DNA from: Maribacter orientalis
GTDB lineage: Bacteria > Bacteroidota > Bacteroidia > Flavobacteriales > Flavobacteriaceae
Length of the DNA: 64,000 nucleotides
Assembly: GCF_900109345.1 (NCBI RefSeq)
Contig: NZ_FNZN01000012.1
Coordinates: 1-64,000, forward strand
Direction of reading: 5' to 3'
Below, one piece after another: positions 9,701 through 16,486 of the stretch. The position numbers were made by a program, and so were the translations under genes. The notes under the pieces were generated by a model that did not search any database, had not been told where the DNA came from, and worked only from the letters and a program-made list of their open reading frames with translations. Position 1 is the stretch's first letter; every line of letters starts with the position of its first letter.

Positions 9701-10426
9701 CTATTTGGTATAAAGGCTGATATTGGCACTTATGGAAAAGTAATTGGAGGGGGTATTTCTATTGGTGCCATAGTGGGCAAAAGAAAATACATGGATGCCT
9801 TAGACGGAGGGTTCTGGCAATATGGCGATAACTCTTACCCAGAAATAGGGGTTACCTACTTTGCAGGTACTTTTGTACGTCACCCCCTTGCATTAGCAGC
9901 TGCAAAGGCATCATTAATTCATTTGCGAGAATTAGGTGAATCTCTTCAAAATGGCCTTAATTTATTAACTGAAAATTTTGCAAAGGATTTAAACAAGGAG
10001 TTTTCTAAACGTGAACTTCCAATGGAAATAAAATATTTTGGTTCATTATGGAGACTTAAGTTCTTAGATGAAATACCGTATTCAGAATTACTGTTCGTTT
10101 TAATGCGTGAAAAAGGTTTTCACATTTGGGATGGCTTTCCTTGCTTTATAACCAGTGCTTTTAAAACAGAAGATATAGATAAACTTATACATGCATTTGT
10201 TACTAGTGTTGATGAACTTATTGCTGTCAATATATTTAATAGCAAAGTATTAAACGCTACCCCTAATCCTGAAGTTTCGTATGCAAATGGTAACAAATCA
10301 TCATTTAAATCATTAAACACACCTCCGGTTGAAGGAGCTAAACTTGGCGTTGATGAATCTGGCAATCCTGCTTGGTTTGTAGTGGACGCAAATAAAAATG
10401 GTTCCTATGTCAAATATGATTTATAG
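3731..10426 (+). CDS. Hybrid NRPS/PKS: A-PCP-KS-AT-ACP-aminotransferase
   Basis: A 2231-aa synthetase with no N-terminal condensation domain, so it starts the assembly line. Order: adenylation ~1-510 (A3 YTSGSTGEPKG at ~149, NQYGPTE ~297, A10 SSGKIDKK ~494); PCP with Ser549 (FGGTSLL); ketosynthase ~608-1040 with Cys778 (SACSTSL), EAHGTATPIGDP and NMGHLTAAAG; acyltransferase ~1130-1440 with Ser1225 (GHSVGE) and HAFHS, the malonyl-type motif; ACP with Ser1551 (LGLDSL); a Pro/Asn-rich linker ~1590-1740; and a class III PLP aminotransferase ~1750-2160 with DEVITGFR and Lys2003 (YGKVIGGG). There is no ketoreductase, dehydratase or methyltransferase domain. By analogy with the MycA/ItuA aminotransferases it should convert the beta-keto-ACP intermediate to a beta-amine. 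By alignment to PheA the pocket reads roughly D-V-Q-V-M-A-Q-V-V, resembling proline codes with His replaced by Gln; this is inferred from memory. Confidence 0.93.
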   Translation: MSNPNQLYLLFEKAAKLYPDNYCIILEENKVTYKQVEQEVQKAYSAVILNAKNEEFIGVPTTRCIEQIIFVLAILKAGKAYLPIDFGYPKKRLDSIKTNSNVSFCLTTKIDETNAFEMGLKPLLVNDQSQFVVDNEIAQNDQDLATYILYTSGSTGEPKGVCMGEKAMVNLINWQNENSVCKSNSRTLQFAPLSFDVSFQEIMSTLSNGGTLVLINNALRLDMVALLNYIKEQQVNRLFLPFVALQALAETAISIDIFPESLKEIMTAGEQLKITTQVRTFFNELNDCVLYNQYGPTECHVVTELKLDGKPANWPALPTIGKPISNTSIFIIDKDQQLVPNGSIGELCIAGVCLAKGYLNNEQLTNEKFVNWKSTDGKIIRIYRTGDIAQYLPDGNIEFLGRKDDQVKISGHRIELAEVELAINSLSGIHQTVVIASSHLAGQTQLVAYMQPNKEHMDINEIRKEITNLLPEYMIPSYFILIENFPRTSSGKIDKKNLPPPKYSRPSSAPPYKKAVTKIQKNLTKVFVDLLHVPKIGINDNFFEFGGTSLLAQKVVAVLLKDYKYKLPVTKLYQFPNIAEISDYLESSTKSKNRKFIKKNKSSNSSRDIAVIGMAGRFPGANTIEELWDVLKNGKETVSFFSKDELDSNIPDRLKNDPLYVKARGIITSAKEFDASFFGLNPKVASVMDPQQRLFLEIAWEVLEQSGHLPKHYNGSIGVYAGTGTNTYYKNNVLENKEVLSQVGEFQANTLNEKDYISTRTAYHLNLKGPAVSVHSACSTSLLAIAEAVESIRSGQCDVALAGGSSITSPINSGHLYQEGSMFSPDGHCRSFDKDGKGTVFSDGCGVVLLKSLDAAKKDGDQIFGVIKGVGINNDGGGKGSFTAPSVEGQSGAIVRAINDANISPSEISYIEAHGTATPIGDPIEMEGLHDAFGEQTKKGYCAVGSIKSNMGHLTAAAGVAGFIKTILSLYHQQIPPSLGFSEPNPAIDFTNSPFFVNNILREWKSENIRRAGISSFGVGGTNVHVIVEEFEKQPIKSGESKPLQLLTWSAKTEKSLDGYKTSLGDFIKSSSDIKLADVAYSLSNTRESFNKRSFVLASDSDLESTISKLLLDENTVKKSDLKAVPSELAFLFPGQGAQYLQMGKALYDHENVFKEAVDQCAEILLKEFDFDIRHIIYPKENFLEAEKALKDTQFTQPALFVVEYALSQLWISWGIEPTILCGHSVGEFVAAHLAGVFTLKDALILVAIRGRLVSQLPGGSMLSVRSTFKNLSELLPETLSMAAVNSDLLCVVSGEDEPIEAFAKVLEQKEIPNRLLKTSHAFHSTMMDPVLAKFEAEVKKIELNSPLLPIISTVTGTWLSETEATDPKYWTNHLRATVRFSDAMETALELEDILLLEVGPGRALTTLSQQKKKAKSVISISSLVLPNENENSYHTVLSALGQLWQNGIEPNWKEFYKGQSRQKVRLPAYVFDKKLCWIEPIKNQNPSIQNHTSIDQNTNKFIQPEMNTVIQPDRKVKILEKISDIILNTSGIELESSEYEHNFLELGLDSLVLTQMAISCKNEFKTPITFRQLNGEFSTPNLLASHLDKTLPPDRYAVQAPTIPIAPNASVITPAVSHTAANIPTQTTTSYAVSYDNNNSAIDLIAQQLQILGRQLELLKGNNSNSGTVKDNSPAPVPVQEFQNNTINLNPPASLDILSEDEIKEHKKPFGASPKIEKQSTEIQSHQKLFLEKLTTSYNKKTAASKAYTQKHRSHMSDPRVVSGFKPLTKELVYPIVVEKSSGNRLWDIDGNEYIDTLNGFGSCLFGHQPEFITKALKKQIDSGYEVGPQHPLAGEVCELLCEFTGHDRAALCNTGSEAVLGAMRIARTVTGRSLIVTFTGSYHGINDEGLVRGSKKLKTFPATAGIISESVQNVLVLEYGTDESLEIIRSRSHELAAVLVEPVQSRRPEFQPIDFLKKVREITSATETVLIFDEVITGFRMHPGGAQALFGIKADIGTYGKVIGGGISIGAIVGKRKYMDALDGGFWQYGDNSYPEIGVTYFAGTFVRHPLALAAAKASLIHLRELGESLQNGLNLLTENFAKDLNKEFSKRELPMEIKYFGSLWRLKFLDEIPYSELLFVLMREKGFHIWDGFPCFITSAFKTEDIDKLIHAFVTSVDELIAVNIFNSKVLNATPNPEVSYANGNKSSFKSLNTPPVEGAKLGVDESGNPAWFVVDANKNGSYVKYDL

Positions 10427-10484
10427 CCTTAAATAACTCAACTTTTTCTAAAAGGATTAATTTTCAAAAATAACCAACGAATAA

Positions 10485-13400
10485 ATGCAAGAGAAAGTCA
10501 CTTTTAATCCATTTTCCGGTCCTGTGATTGAGAAAGTCATTCCTATCATACAAGCACAGTCTGAAATATGGATTGCCTGTAAATTAGGAGGAGAAGATGC
10601 GAATAGGGCTTATAACGAATCTGTTTCACTAGTTTTGAAAGGCAACTTAAAAAAAGTTGCCTTAGAAGATGCTATTGCGAAATTAGTAAAAAGACACGAA
10701 GCGTTAAGAGCTACCTTTAGTCCCGATGGGCGTTTTATGACTGTTTATGAAGAATTTCCAATAGAACTCTCTTATCAAGATTTTTCTCATTTTGATAGCA
10801 TTGAAAAAAATGATGCCATTAAAGACTATTTGAAAGGAGATGCGAATACTATCTTTGATTTAAATAAAGGTCCACTACTTAAAATTGGTTTACTAAAACT
10901 TTCAGAATTAGAACATCAATTAATTATTACAGGGCACCATATTGTATGCGACGGTTGGTCTATGGGTATTATATTACAAGAATTAGGCGGTTTATATTCC
11001 GCACATATTCTAGGTACTACACCCAATATTGCTCAACCTGAAACCTTTAGCTCTTATGCCGAAGAAGAACAAGAGTTTATTGGAAGTGAAGAATATAAAA
11101 AAACTGAGCAGTATTGGCTTAAACAATATGAATCTTCAGTTCCTGTAGTTTCACTTCCTACAGATTTTCCTAGACCACAACTTAGAACCTTCAAGAGTAA
11201 TCGTTTAGATTTTGGAATTGACAATAGTCTAGTATCCGATTTAAAAAAAGTTGGGATTAAATCTGGAGCTAGTTTTGTTGTTACCCTAATGGCCGCCTTT
11301 GAAGTCTTCCTGTATAGACAAACCGGCCAAGATGAATTGGTTTTAGGTCTACCAGCTGCTGGCCAATCATTAAGTGGTAAAACTCAATTGGTAGGACATT
11401 GTGTTAACTTACTTCCGTTAAAAAGTAAACTTTCAGCAAATATTCCGTTCAATGAATATTTAAAAAATAGAAAAACTGAAATTTTTGATGCTTACGAACA
11501 TCAACAGTTAAGTTTTGGCCAGTTACTTCAAAAACTCGCCATTGCTAGAGATCCATCAAGAGTGCCATTAGCCCCAATTACCTTTAACATTGATATGGGC
11601 ATGGCTAATGATGTGGTTTTTAATGGATTAGAATATAAGCTAAAAAGCAACCCTAGAGCATTCGAAACATTTGAACTTTTTTTAAACGCTACAGGAACAG
11701 AAGATGAACTTATCTTAGAGTGGTCATACAATACGTCTCTTTTTAAACCGGCAACTATAGAGCAGATGATGTCTTCATTTAAAAAAGTGCTTCATGGTAT
11801 CGTAGCTAATCCTCATGTAGAAATAGGGAATATTATTAAAGTAGATGCTTCAGCCTATTCAGAATTGAATAATACAAAGGCATCTTACCCACAATTACCT
11901 TTGCATGAATTAATTGCCCAACAATGTAAAATAGACCCTTCTAAACAAGCAATAAAATTTGGTACATCTGAAATATCATATGAAAATTTAGAAAAGCAAG
12001 TTCACCAAATAGCTCATTATTTGAAGGAACAAGGTGTACTTCCAGGGGATTATGTCGCTGTATCTTTACCACGCTCCATTGAATTAATTACCATTTTACT
12101 GGCTATAATGGAAAGTGGTGCTGCTTACCTTCCCTTGGATCCTAACTATCCAAGTAAACGACTTGAGTTTATGTTAGAGGATTCTGGGTCGAAATACTTG
12201 ATCACAACAGAAACATCTTCATTAACTTTACAGGATGGCGTATCACAATTATTTATCGAATCTATTTTTTCAGATTTAGTAAATTATTCAACTCTACCAC
12301 TAAATTTAGACGTTAATACTAATCAAGTAGCGTATATCTTATACACTTCTGGATCAACAGGCAAACCAAAAGGGGTTACGGTTACCCATAAAAACTTAGT
12401 TAATTTATTATATAGTGTTTTAGAAAAACCTGGTATTCAAAAAACCGATAAAGTAATTTCAATAACCACAGTTTCCTTTGACATTGCTGGTTTTGAACTA
12501 TACGCTTCACTTTTAAAAGGGGCTCAATTGATTTTAACTAGTGAAGAAACTGCTAAAGACCCTAGACTATTACTAGAAGTACTAAAAAAAGAAGAAATAA
12601 CAGTAATGGAGGCTACACCTGCAACTTGGCAAATGTTATTAGATGCAGGTTGGAAAAATCATTTACCTCTAAAAGCTTTTTGTACCGGAGAAGCTTTACC
12701 CATAGTTTTAGCAAAAAACATTTTGGGCAAGGTTGATGAATTATGGAATCTTTATGGTCCTACGGAAACAACTATTTGGTCGGCAATAAAAAAAGTTCAT
12801 AAGTCTGATGATGTGGTAACTATAGGAAATCCTATAGCCAACACCCAATTATATATTATGAACGAGCAGGAGCTTTTAGTAGAACCTGGTAGAATTGGAG
12901 AACTATGCATTGCAGGAGATGGAGTTGCACAAGGGTATTGGAAACGTTCGGATTTAACTAATGAAAAATTTATAAAAAACCCTTTTGAAACAGAATTAGG
13001 GCCTGTTTTATATCGTACAGGAGATTTAGCAAAATTACTCCCTTCAGGCGAAGTACAATGTCTTGGACGAATAGACCAACAGATAAAAATTAGGGGCCAA
13101 CGTGTGGAACTTGGTGAAATTGAGGAGGCTTTAGATTCTTTACAAGGGGTACAATCTTCTGTCGTTTTGCTCCATGAAGATCGTTTGGTTGCAAACCTAA
13201 TTGTTTCAGATATGGTAAGCGATTATACTGAGCAATTTAGTGAATGGAAAGAAATTCTAAGTGAACAACTTCCAACCCACATGGTACCTCATATTTTTAA
13301 TGTTGTTAAAGAATTCCCTACTACGCTTAATGGTAAAATAGATCGTAAAAGCTTACTTAACCTATTACCCAATAAAACAGCATCTAAAATATTTGCAGAA

Positions 13401-14462
13401 CCATCTACAGCATCTGAAACAACTATTTTGACCATTTGGCAAAAATGTCTGGGAATTGATAAAATTGATGTTAATAGCGACTTTTTTGAACTTGGAGGAC
13501 ATTCTGTAATTGCCGTTAGGGTAATGATGCTATTAGAGGATGAAACCGGAAATAGATTACCGCTTGTAGCTTTACTTAAACACCCAACGATTAAAAAGTT
13601 GGCTTCCTACATGGATAGTGAATTTGTAACTTGGGATTCATTAGTACCCTTAAAGCCAAAAGGAAGCAAACCACCATTATACATTGTGCATGGAGCACAC
13701 CATAATGTATTAATATTTAATGAATTAGCTCAAAAATTAGATGAAGACCAACCTGTTTATGGTCTTCAAGCAAGAGGTTTAGATGGTGTTGCTGAACCCC
13801 ATGACTCTATGCACGATATGGCAAGAGATTATATTAAGGAAATTCAGATTACAAATCCAAATGGTCCTTATTGTTTGGCAGGGTTTTCACTAGGTGGTAC
13901 TATAGCTTTTGAAATGGCCAGGCAACTTAGGGAGCAAGGCAAAGAAGTAAAAATAGTTGCGGAGTTTGACACTTATGTATTCCCCGATTATTATTTTAAA
14001 AGCCCTATAAAGAAAAAAATAGTATCCGTTGGTTATACCATAGTAAAAGTTGGTTATGTACTACTAAATATGTTAACAAGTAAAAAGAATTTTAAACGAA
14101 GAACTGGTCTATTTATGCTTCACATTAAAGGGATATTTTTACGTTTGAAATACGGTAAGGAAAAAAGTCATGAAATGCAGTTTCATCGAGTTTTAAAAAT
14201 GGAGCAAAATCATATAAAGGCTACTGATAGTTATTACATTCGCCCACAAGATATCGTTATTGATTTGTTTAAGGCAGAGGAGGAAATTAATTTAGTCCAT
14301 GATAAAAAATTCTTAGGATGGAAAAAATTCGCTAAAAAAGGTGTTAGAAGGCATATGGTTCAAGGTAATCATATAGATATGTTTGATAAATCGAATGTTG
14401 AGGTATTTGCAACTAAACTTCAATACGTTCTAGATAATCACAATTTAGAAAGTGTACAGTAG
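10485..14462 (+). CDS. NRPS termination module: C-A-PCP-thioesterase
   Basis: A 1325-aa protein 58 bases after the first synthetase. The condensation domain (~20-440) has an intact HHxxxDG at His151-Asp156 (HHIVCDGWS), and its N-terminus (QAQSEIWIACKLGGED) resembles condensation domains that follow aminotransferase modules. The adenylation domain (~460-960) has YTSGSTGKPKG, NLYGPTETT and GKIDRKS; its pocket reads about D-I-F-A-F-T-L-I-W and I cannot assign a substrate. The PCP carries Ser1007 (LGGHSV). The type I thioesterase (~1060-1325) has Ser1135 (GFSLGG), an Asp in AEFDTY and a C-terminal His in QGNHIDMF, so the triad looks complete. Its lid region is long and basic. The module adds one amino acid to the beta-amino acyl chain and releases the product, as a linear acid or by cyclisation. 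Confidence 0.93.
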   Translation: MQEKVTFNPFSGPVIEKVIPIIQAQSEIWIACKLGGEDANRAYNESVSLVLKGNLKKVALEDAIAKLVKRHEALRATFSPDGRFMTVYEEFPIELSYQDFSHFDSIEKNDAIKDYLKGDANTIFDLNKGPLLKIGLLKLSELEHQLIITGHHIVCDGWSMGIILQELGGLYSAHILGTTPNIAQPETFSSYAEEEQEFIGSEEYKKTEQYWLKQYESSVPVVSLPTDFPRPQLRTFKSNRLDFGIDNSLVSDLKKVGIKSGASFVVTLMAAFEVFLYRQTGQDELVLGLPAAGQSLSGKTQLVGHCVNLLPLKSKLSANIPFNEYLKNRKTEIFDAYEHQQLSFGQLLQKLAIARDPSRVPLAPITFNIDMGMANDVVFNGLEYKLKSNPRAFETFELFLNATGTEDELILEWSYNTSLFKPATIEQMMSSFKKVLHGIVANPHVEIGNIIKVDASAYSELNNTKASYPQLPLHELIAQQCKIDPSKQAIKFGTSEISYENLEKQVHQIAHYLKEQGVLPGDYVAVSLPRSIELITILLAIMESGAAYLPLDPNYPSKRLEFMLEDSGSKYLITTETSSLTLQDGVSQLFIESIFSDLVNYSTLPLNLDVNTNQVAYILYTSGSTGKPKGVTVTHKNLVNLLYSVLEKPGIQKTDKVISITTVSFDIAGFELYASLLKGAQLILTSEETAKDPRLLLEVLKKEEITVMEATPATWQMLLDAGWKNHLPLKAFCTGEALPIVLAKNILGKVDELWNLYGPTETTIWSAIKKVHKSDDVVTIGNPIANTQLYIMNEQELLVEPGRIGELCIAGDGVAQGYWKRSDLTNEKFIKNPFETELGPVLYRTGDLAKLLPSGEVQCLGRIDQQIKIRGQRVELGEIEEALDSLQGVQSSVVLLHEDRLVANLIVSDMVSDYTEQFSEWKEILSEQLPTHMVPHIFNVVKEFPTTLNGKIDRKSLLNLLPNKTASKIFAEPSTASETTILTIWQKCLGIDKIDVNSDFFELGGHSVIAVRVMMLLEDETGNRLPLVALLKHPTIKKLASYMDSEFVTWDSLVPLKPKGSKPPLYIVHGAHHNVLIFNELAQKLDEDQPVYGLQARGLDGVAEPHDSMHDMARDYIKEIQITNPNGPYCLAGFSLGGTIAFEMARQLREQGKEVKIVAEFDTYVFPDYYFKSPIKKKIVSVGYTIVKVGYVLLNMLTSKKNFKRRTGLFMLHIKGIFLRLKYGKEKSHEMQFHRVLKMEQNHIKATDSYYIRPQDIVIDLFKAEEEINLVHDKKFLGWKKFAKKGVRRHMVQGNHIDMFDKSNVEVFATKLQYVLDNHNLESVQ

Positions 14463-15192
14463 TATATTTTGTAGTTCGGTTAAGATACTCATAAGTGGTT
14501 CTCAAAAATCTATTCACGAGAAATCGGCATTAAAAATATATAAAGTTCATCTACCCTCCTATCACAATAACATTTCAAAATACAAAGAGCACCTTACTAC
14601 TACTGAGTTAGAAAAGGCTGAACGCTATCATTTTGAAAAAGATAAGAATAGGTTTATTATCTGTAGATCATTCCTAAGGTTACTATTGTCAGAATATATA
14701 GGTTTAGAGGCAAAGGACATAGTTATAGCCACAGATGAAAACAAAAAGCCCTATTTACCATCACATCCGAAAGTTTTTTTTAATGTCTCTCATATAGTAG
14801 AATATGGTTTAATTGCAATTTCCACTAATCCAGTTGGTGTTGACGTAGAAAATGTAGATAGAGAATGGGATTATTCTGAAACAGCACCTCGAATATTTGG
14901 TGAAGCAGAACTTAAAAATTTAGCAATAACTAGTGATAAAGTTCGATTGTTCTTTACATATTGGACTCGTAAAGAAGCTATCGTCAAAGCAACTGGAAAA
15001 GGTATTGAAGATAATTTTATTCATATTCCTGCTTGTGACGGTATGCATCTAATTAATCCAGAACTAATAAATAATATCGCCAATTTGTTGGTGTTAAGCT
15101 TTGAAATAGAAGAACATTTTATTGGTACTATCGCATTGGTAGGCAAAATAGAAGATATTAAACAGCTGTACTTCTCCCCTCTGCCTTTTTAA
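14452..15192 (+). CDS. 4'-phosphopantetheinyl transferase, Sfp type
   Basis: A 246-aa Sfp/AcpT-family enzyme that moves phosphopantetheine from CoA to the carrier-protein serines of the two upstream synthetases. The family motifs are visible: FNVSHI (~107), VGVDVENVD (~128) with the Mg-binding acidic pair, and WTRKEAIVKATGKG (~178), all apparently intact. The GTG at 14452 is the only standard start upstream of the conserved LKIYKVHLP segment. It overlaps the synthetase stop by 11 bases, so translation is probably coupled. About 25 residues then precede the usual family N-terminus. It is the last gene of the cluster. Confidence 0.9.
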   Translation: MYSSIFCSSVKILISGSQKSIHEKSALKIYKVHLPSYHNNISKYKEHLTTTELEKAERYHFEKDKNRFIICRSFLRLLLSEYIGLEAKDIVIATDENKKPYLPSHPKVFFNVSHIVEYGLIAISTNPVGVDVENVDREWDYSETAPRIFGEAELKNLAITSDKVRLFFTYWTRKEAIVKATGKGIEDNFIHIPACDGMHLINPELINNIANLLVLSFEIEEHFIGTIALVGKIEDIKQLYFSPLPF

Positions 15193-15352
15193 AAAATAGT
15201 ACTTGTATTGAGTATGATTTGTGACTTTCCTAAAAAAAGATCTAAGCCAAGTTTAATTAACCTTTTTGTACTTGTACTAAACCATGTGTTAAAAGTCTTT
15301 ATACTCAACTAAAAATTGAAGTTAAGTGCAATTAAAAATCACGAGAAAACAA

Positions 15353-16141
15353 TTATTTCGTATCAAACTTCGCTTCTATCTTTTTAAATACCTTTAGAGT
15401 TTTACTAACTAATGAAATTTTAAGTATTTTATTAATGGTATTTACACCAAGTACTAATTTTATTTTCCTTCTTAATTTAGAAAAATAGGGTAACCAAGAA
15501 CTATTAAAATGATGGATGGTATACGTGTTTTTAGTACTATGAATTTTACCAGTTTGTACATCTTTAGGGCTAAAAAACTCACACGGAAATAAGTAAAACT
15601 TACTGTCATCTTTAATAAGACTCTTTACATCCTTTGCTTCCGCTGTAGTCATCGATACAATTTGTTTTATTTTTTGTATCTGTTTTTTTAGAATTGTTGG
15701 TGCTATAGTAATGTCAAAAGTACCATCCTCCTTTACAAATAATCTATTATCATAATGCTTTAAACAATAAGTTACCCATTCAGCATTTTTTTCTGCACCA
15801 AAAATCGCTGCCTCTATAATATTTTCATATTCTAAACCAACAAAATAAGGAAGTTGTAATAGATCATCAAACTTTTTAAGAATTTGAACATCTGTATCCA
15901 AATAAATACCCCCGTATTGTTGCACAGCATATAGCCTTACTATATCAGAAGCAAAAGCATACTTTTTCTTTTCAAAAGCTTCTTTTGCAAAGGGCCATTC
16001 TTCTAAGTTGAAACGTTTAGTGTCCCATAACATAAATTCATAATCTGGCAATAAGACCTTCCAAGAAGCTATATTTCTTTTTATCTCTTGTGGAAATTCT
16101 TCACCACTTAACCAGCAATAATGAATAATTTTAGGTATCAT
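15353..16141 (-). CDS. GT32-like (Och1-type) glycosyltransferase
   Basis: A 262-aa protein starting MIPKIIHYCWLSG, the typical opening of the DXD sugar-binding glycosyltransferases (GT32, capsular polysaccharide synthesis type). The DXD motif is YLDTDVQ at ~97-103, preceded by the conserved ASDIVRLYAVQQYGGIY stretch. It should transfer a sugar from a nucleotide donor to a surface glycan; donor and acceptor are unknown. It faces the NRPS cluster tail to tail and stands alone on the minus strand with ~345 bases before the next gene, so no link to the cluster is indicated. Confidence 0.8.
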   Translation of the reverse strand: MIPKIIHYCWLSGEEFPQEIKRNIASWKVLLPDYEFMLWDTKRFNLEEWPFAKEAFEKKKYAFASDIVRLYAVQQYGGIYLDTDVQILKKFDDLLQLPYFVGLEYENIIEAAIFGAEKNAEWVTYCLKHYDNRLFVKEDGTFDITIAPTILKKQIQKIKQIVSMTTAEAKDVKSLIKDDSKFYLFPCEFFSPKDVQTGKIHSTKNTYTIHHFNSSWLPYFSKLRRKIKLVLGVNTINKILKISLVSKTLKVFKKIEAKFDTK

Positions 16142-16431
16142 GAATATGTTTTTATCGTAAATTTTAATTTTTACTAGAAAATAAAAATAATCTTAATAAA
16201 TCGATATTTTCAATTTTCCCGTTCAAGTCTTAAAATTAAAAGTTAAGCTTAAAATATAGAACGAATAGAATAAACATTAAGTATGCTCTTCCCTCTAAAA
16301 CAACTATGCTATACAATTAAAATAATTTTGAATAACATATAAGGTAAACATACATTCAAGCTATTAAAGTATTCTGAAATCTTTCAAGAAAAATGATTGA
16401 TTATATGTATTAAATTTATGAATCGAAAAAC
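16142..16431. other. Intergenic stretch upstream of the glycosyltransferase
   Basis: AT-rich DNA between the glycosyltransferase start and the terminator of the giant minus-strand gene. I see no ORF, RNA gene or clear TAnnTTTG box; it presumably holds the glycosyltransferase promoter. Confidence 0.4.
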
Positions 16432-16468
16432 AAAAAAGGCTATCCAAACGAATGGAATAGCCTTTTTT
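16432..16468 (-). terminator. Rho-independent terminator of the giant PKD protein gene
   Basis: AAAAAAGGCTATCC and GGAATAGCCTTTTTT flank an eight-base loop; one A is bulged. The A/T tracts on both sides make it usable in either direction. It lies 18 bases past the stop codon of the minus-strand gene. Confidence 0.8.
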
Positions 16469-16486
16469 CTGCAAATTTTTGTCACT

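Noticed and set aside
15193-15352. Inverted AGTAC-type sequences as a terminator between the PPTase and glycosyltransferase genes
   Set aside because: The arms are only about six bases and lie far apart, with no T tract in the right place.
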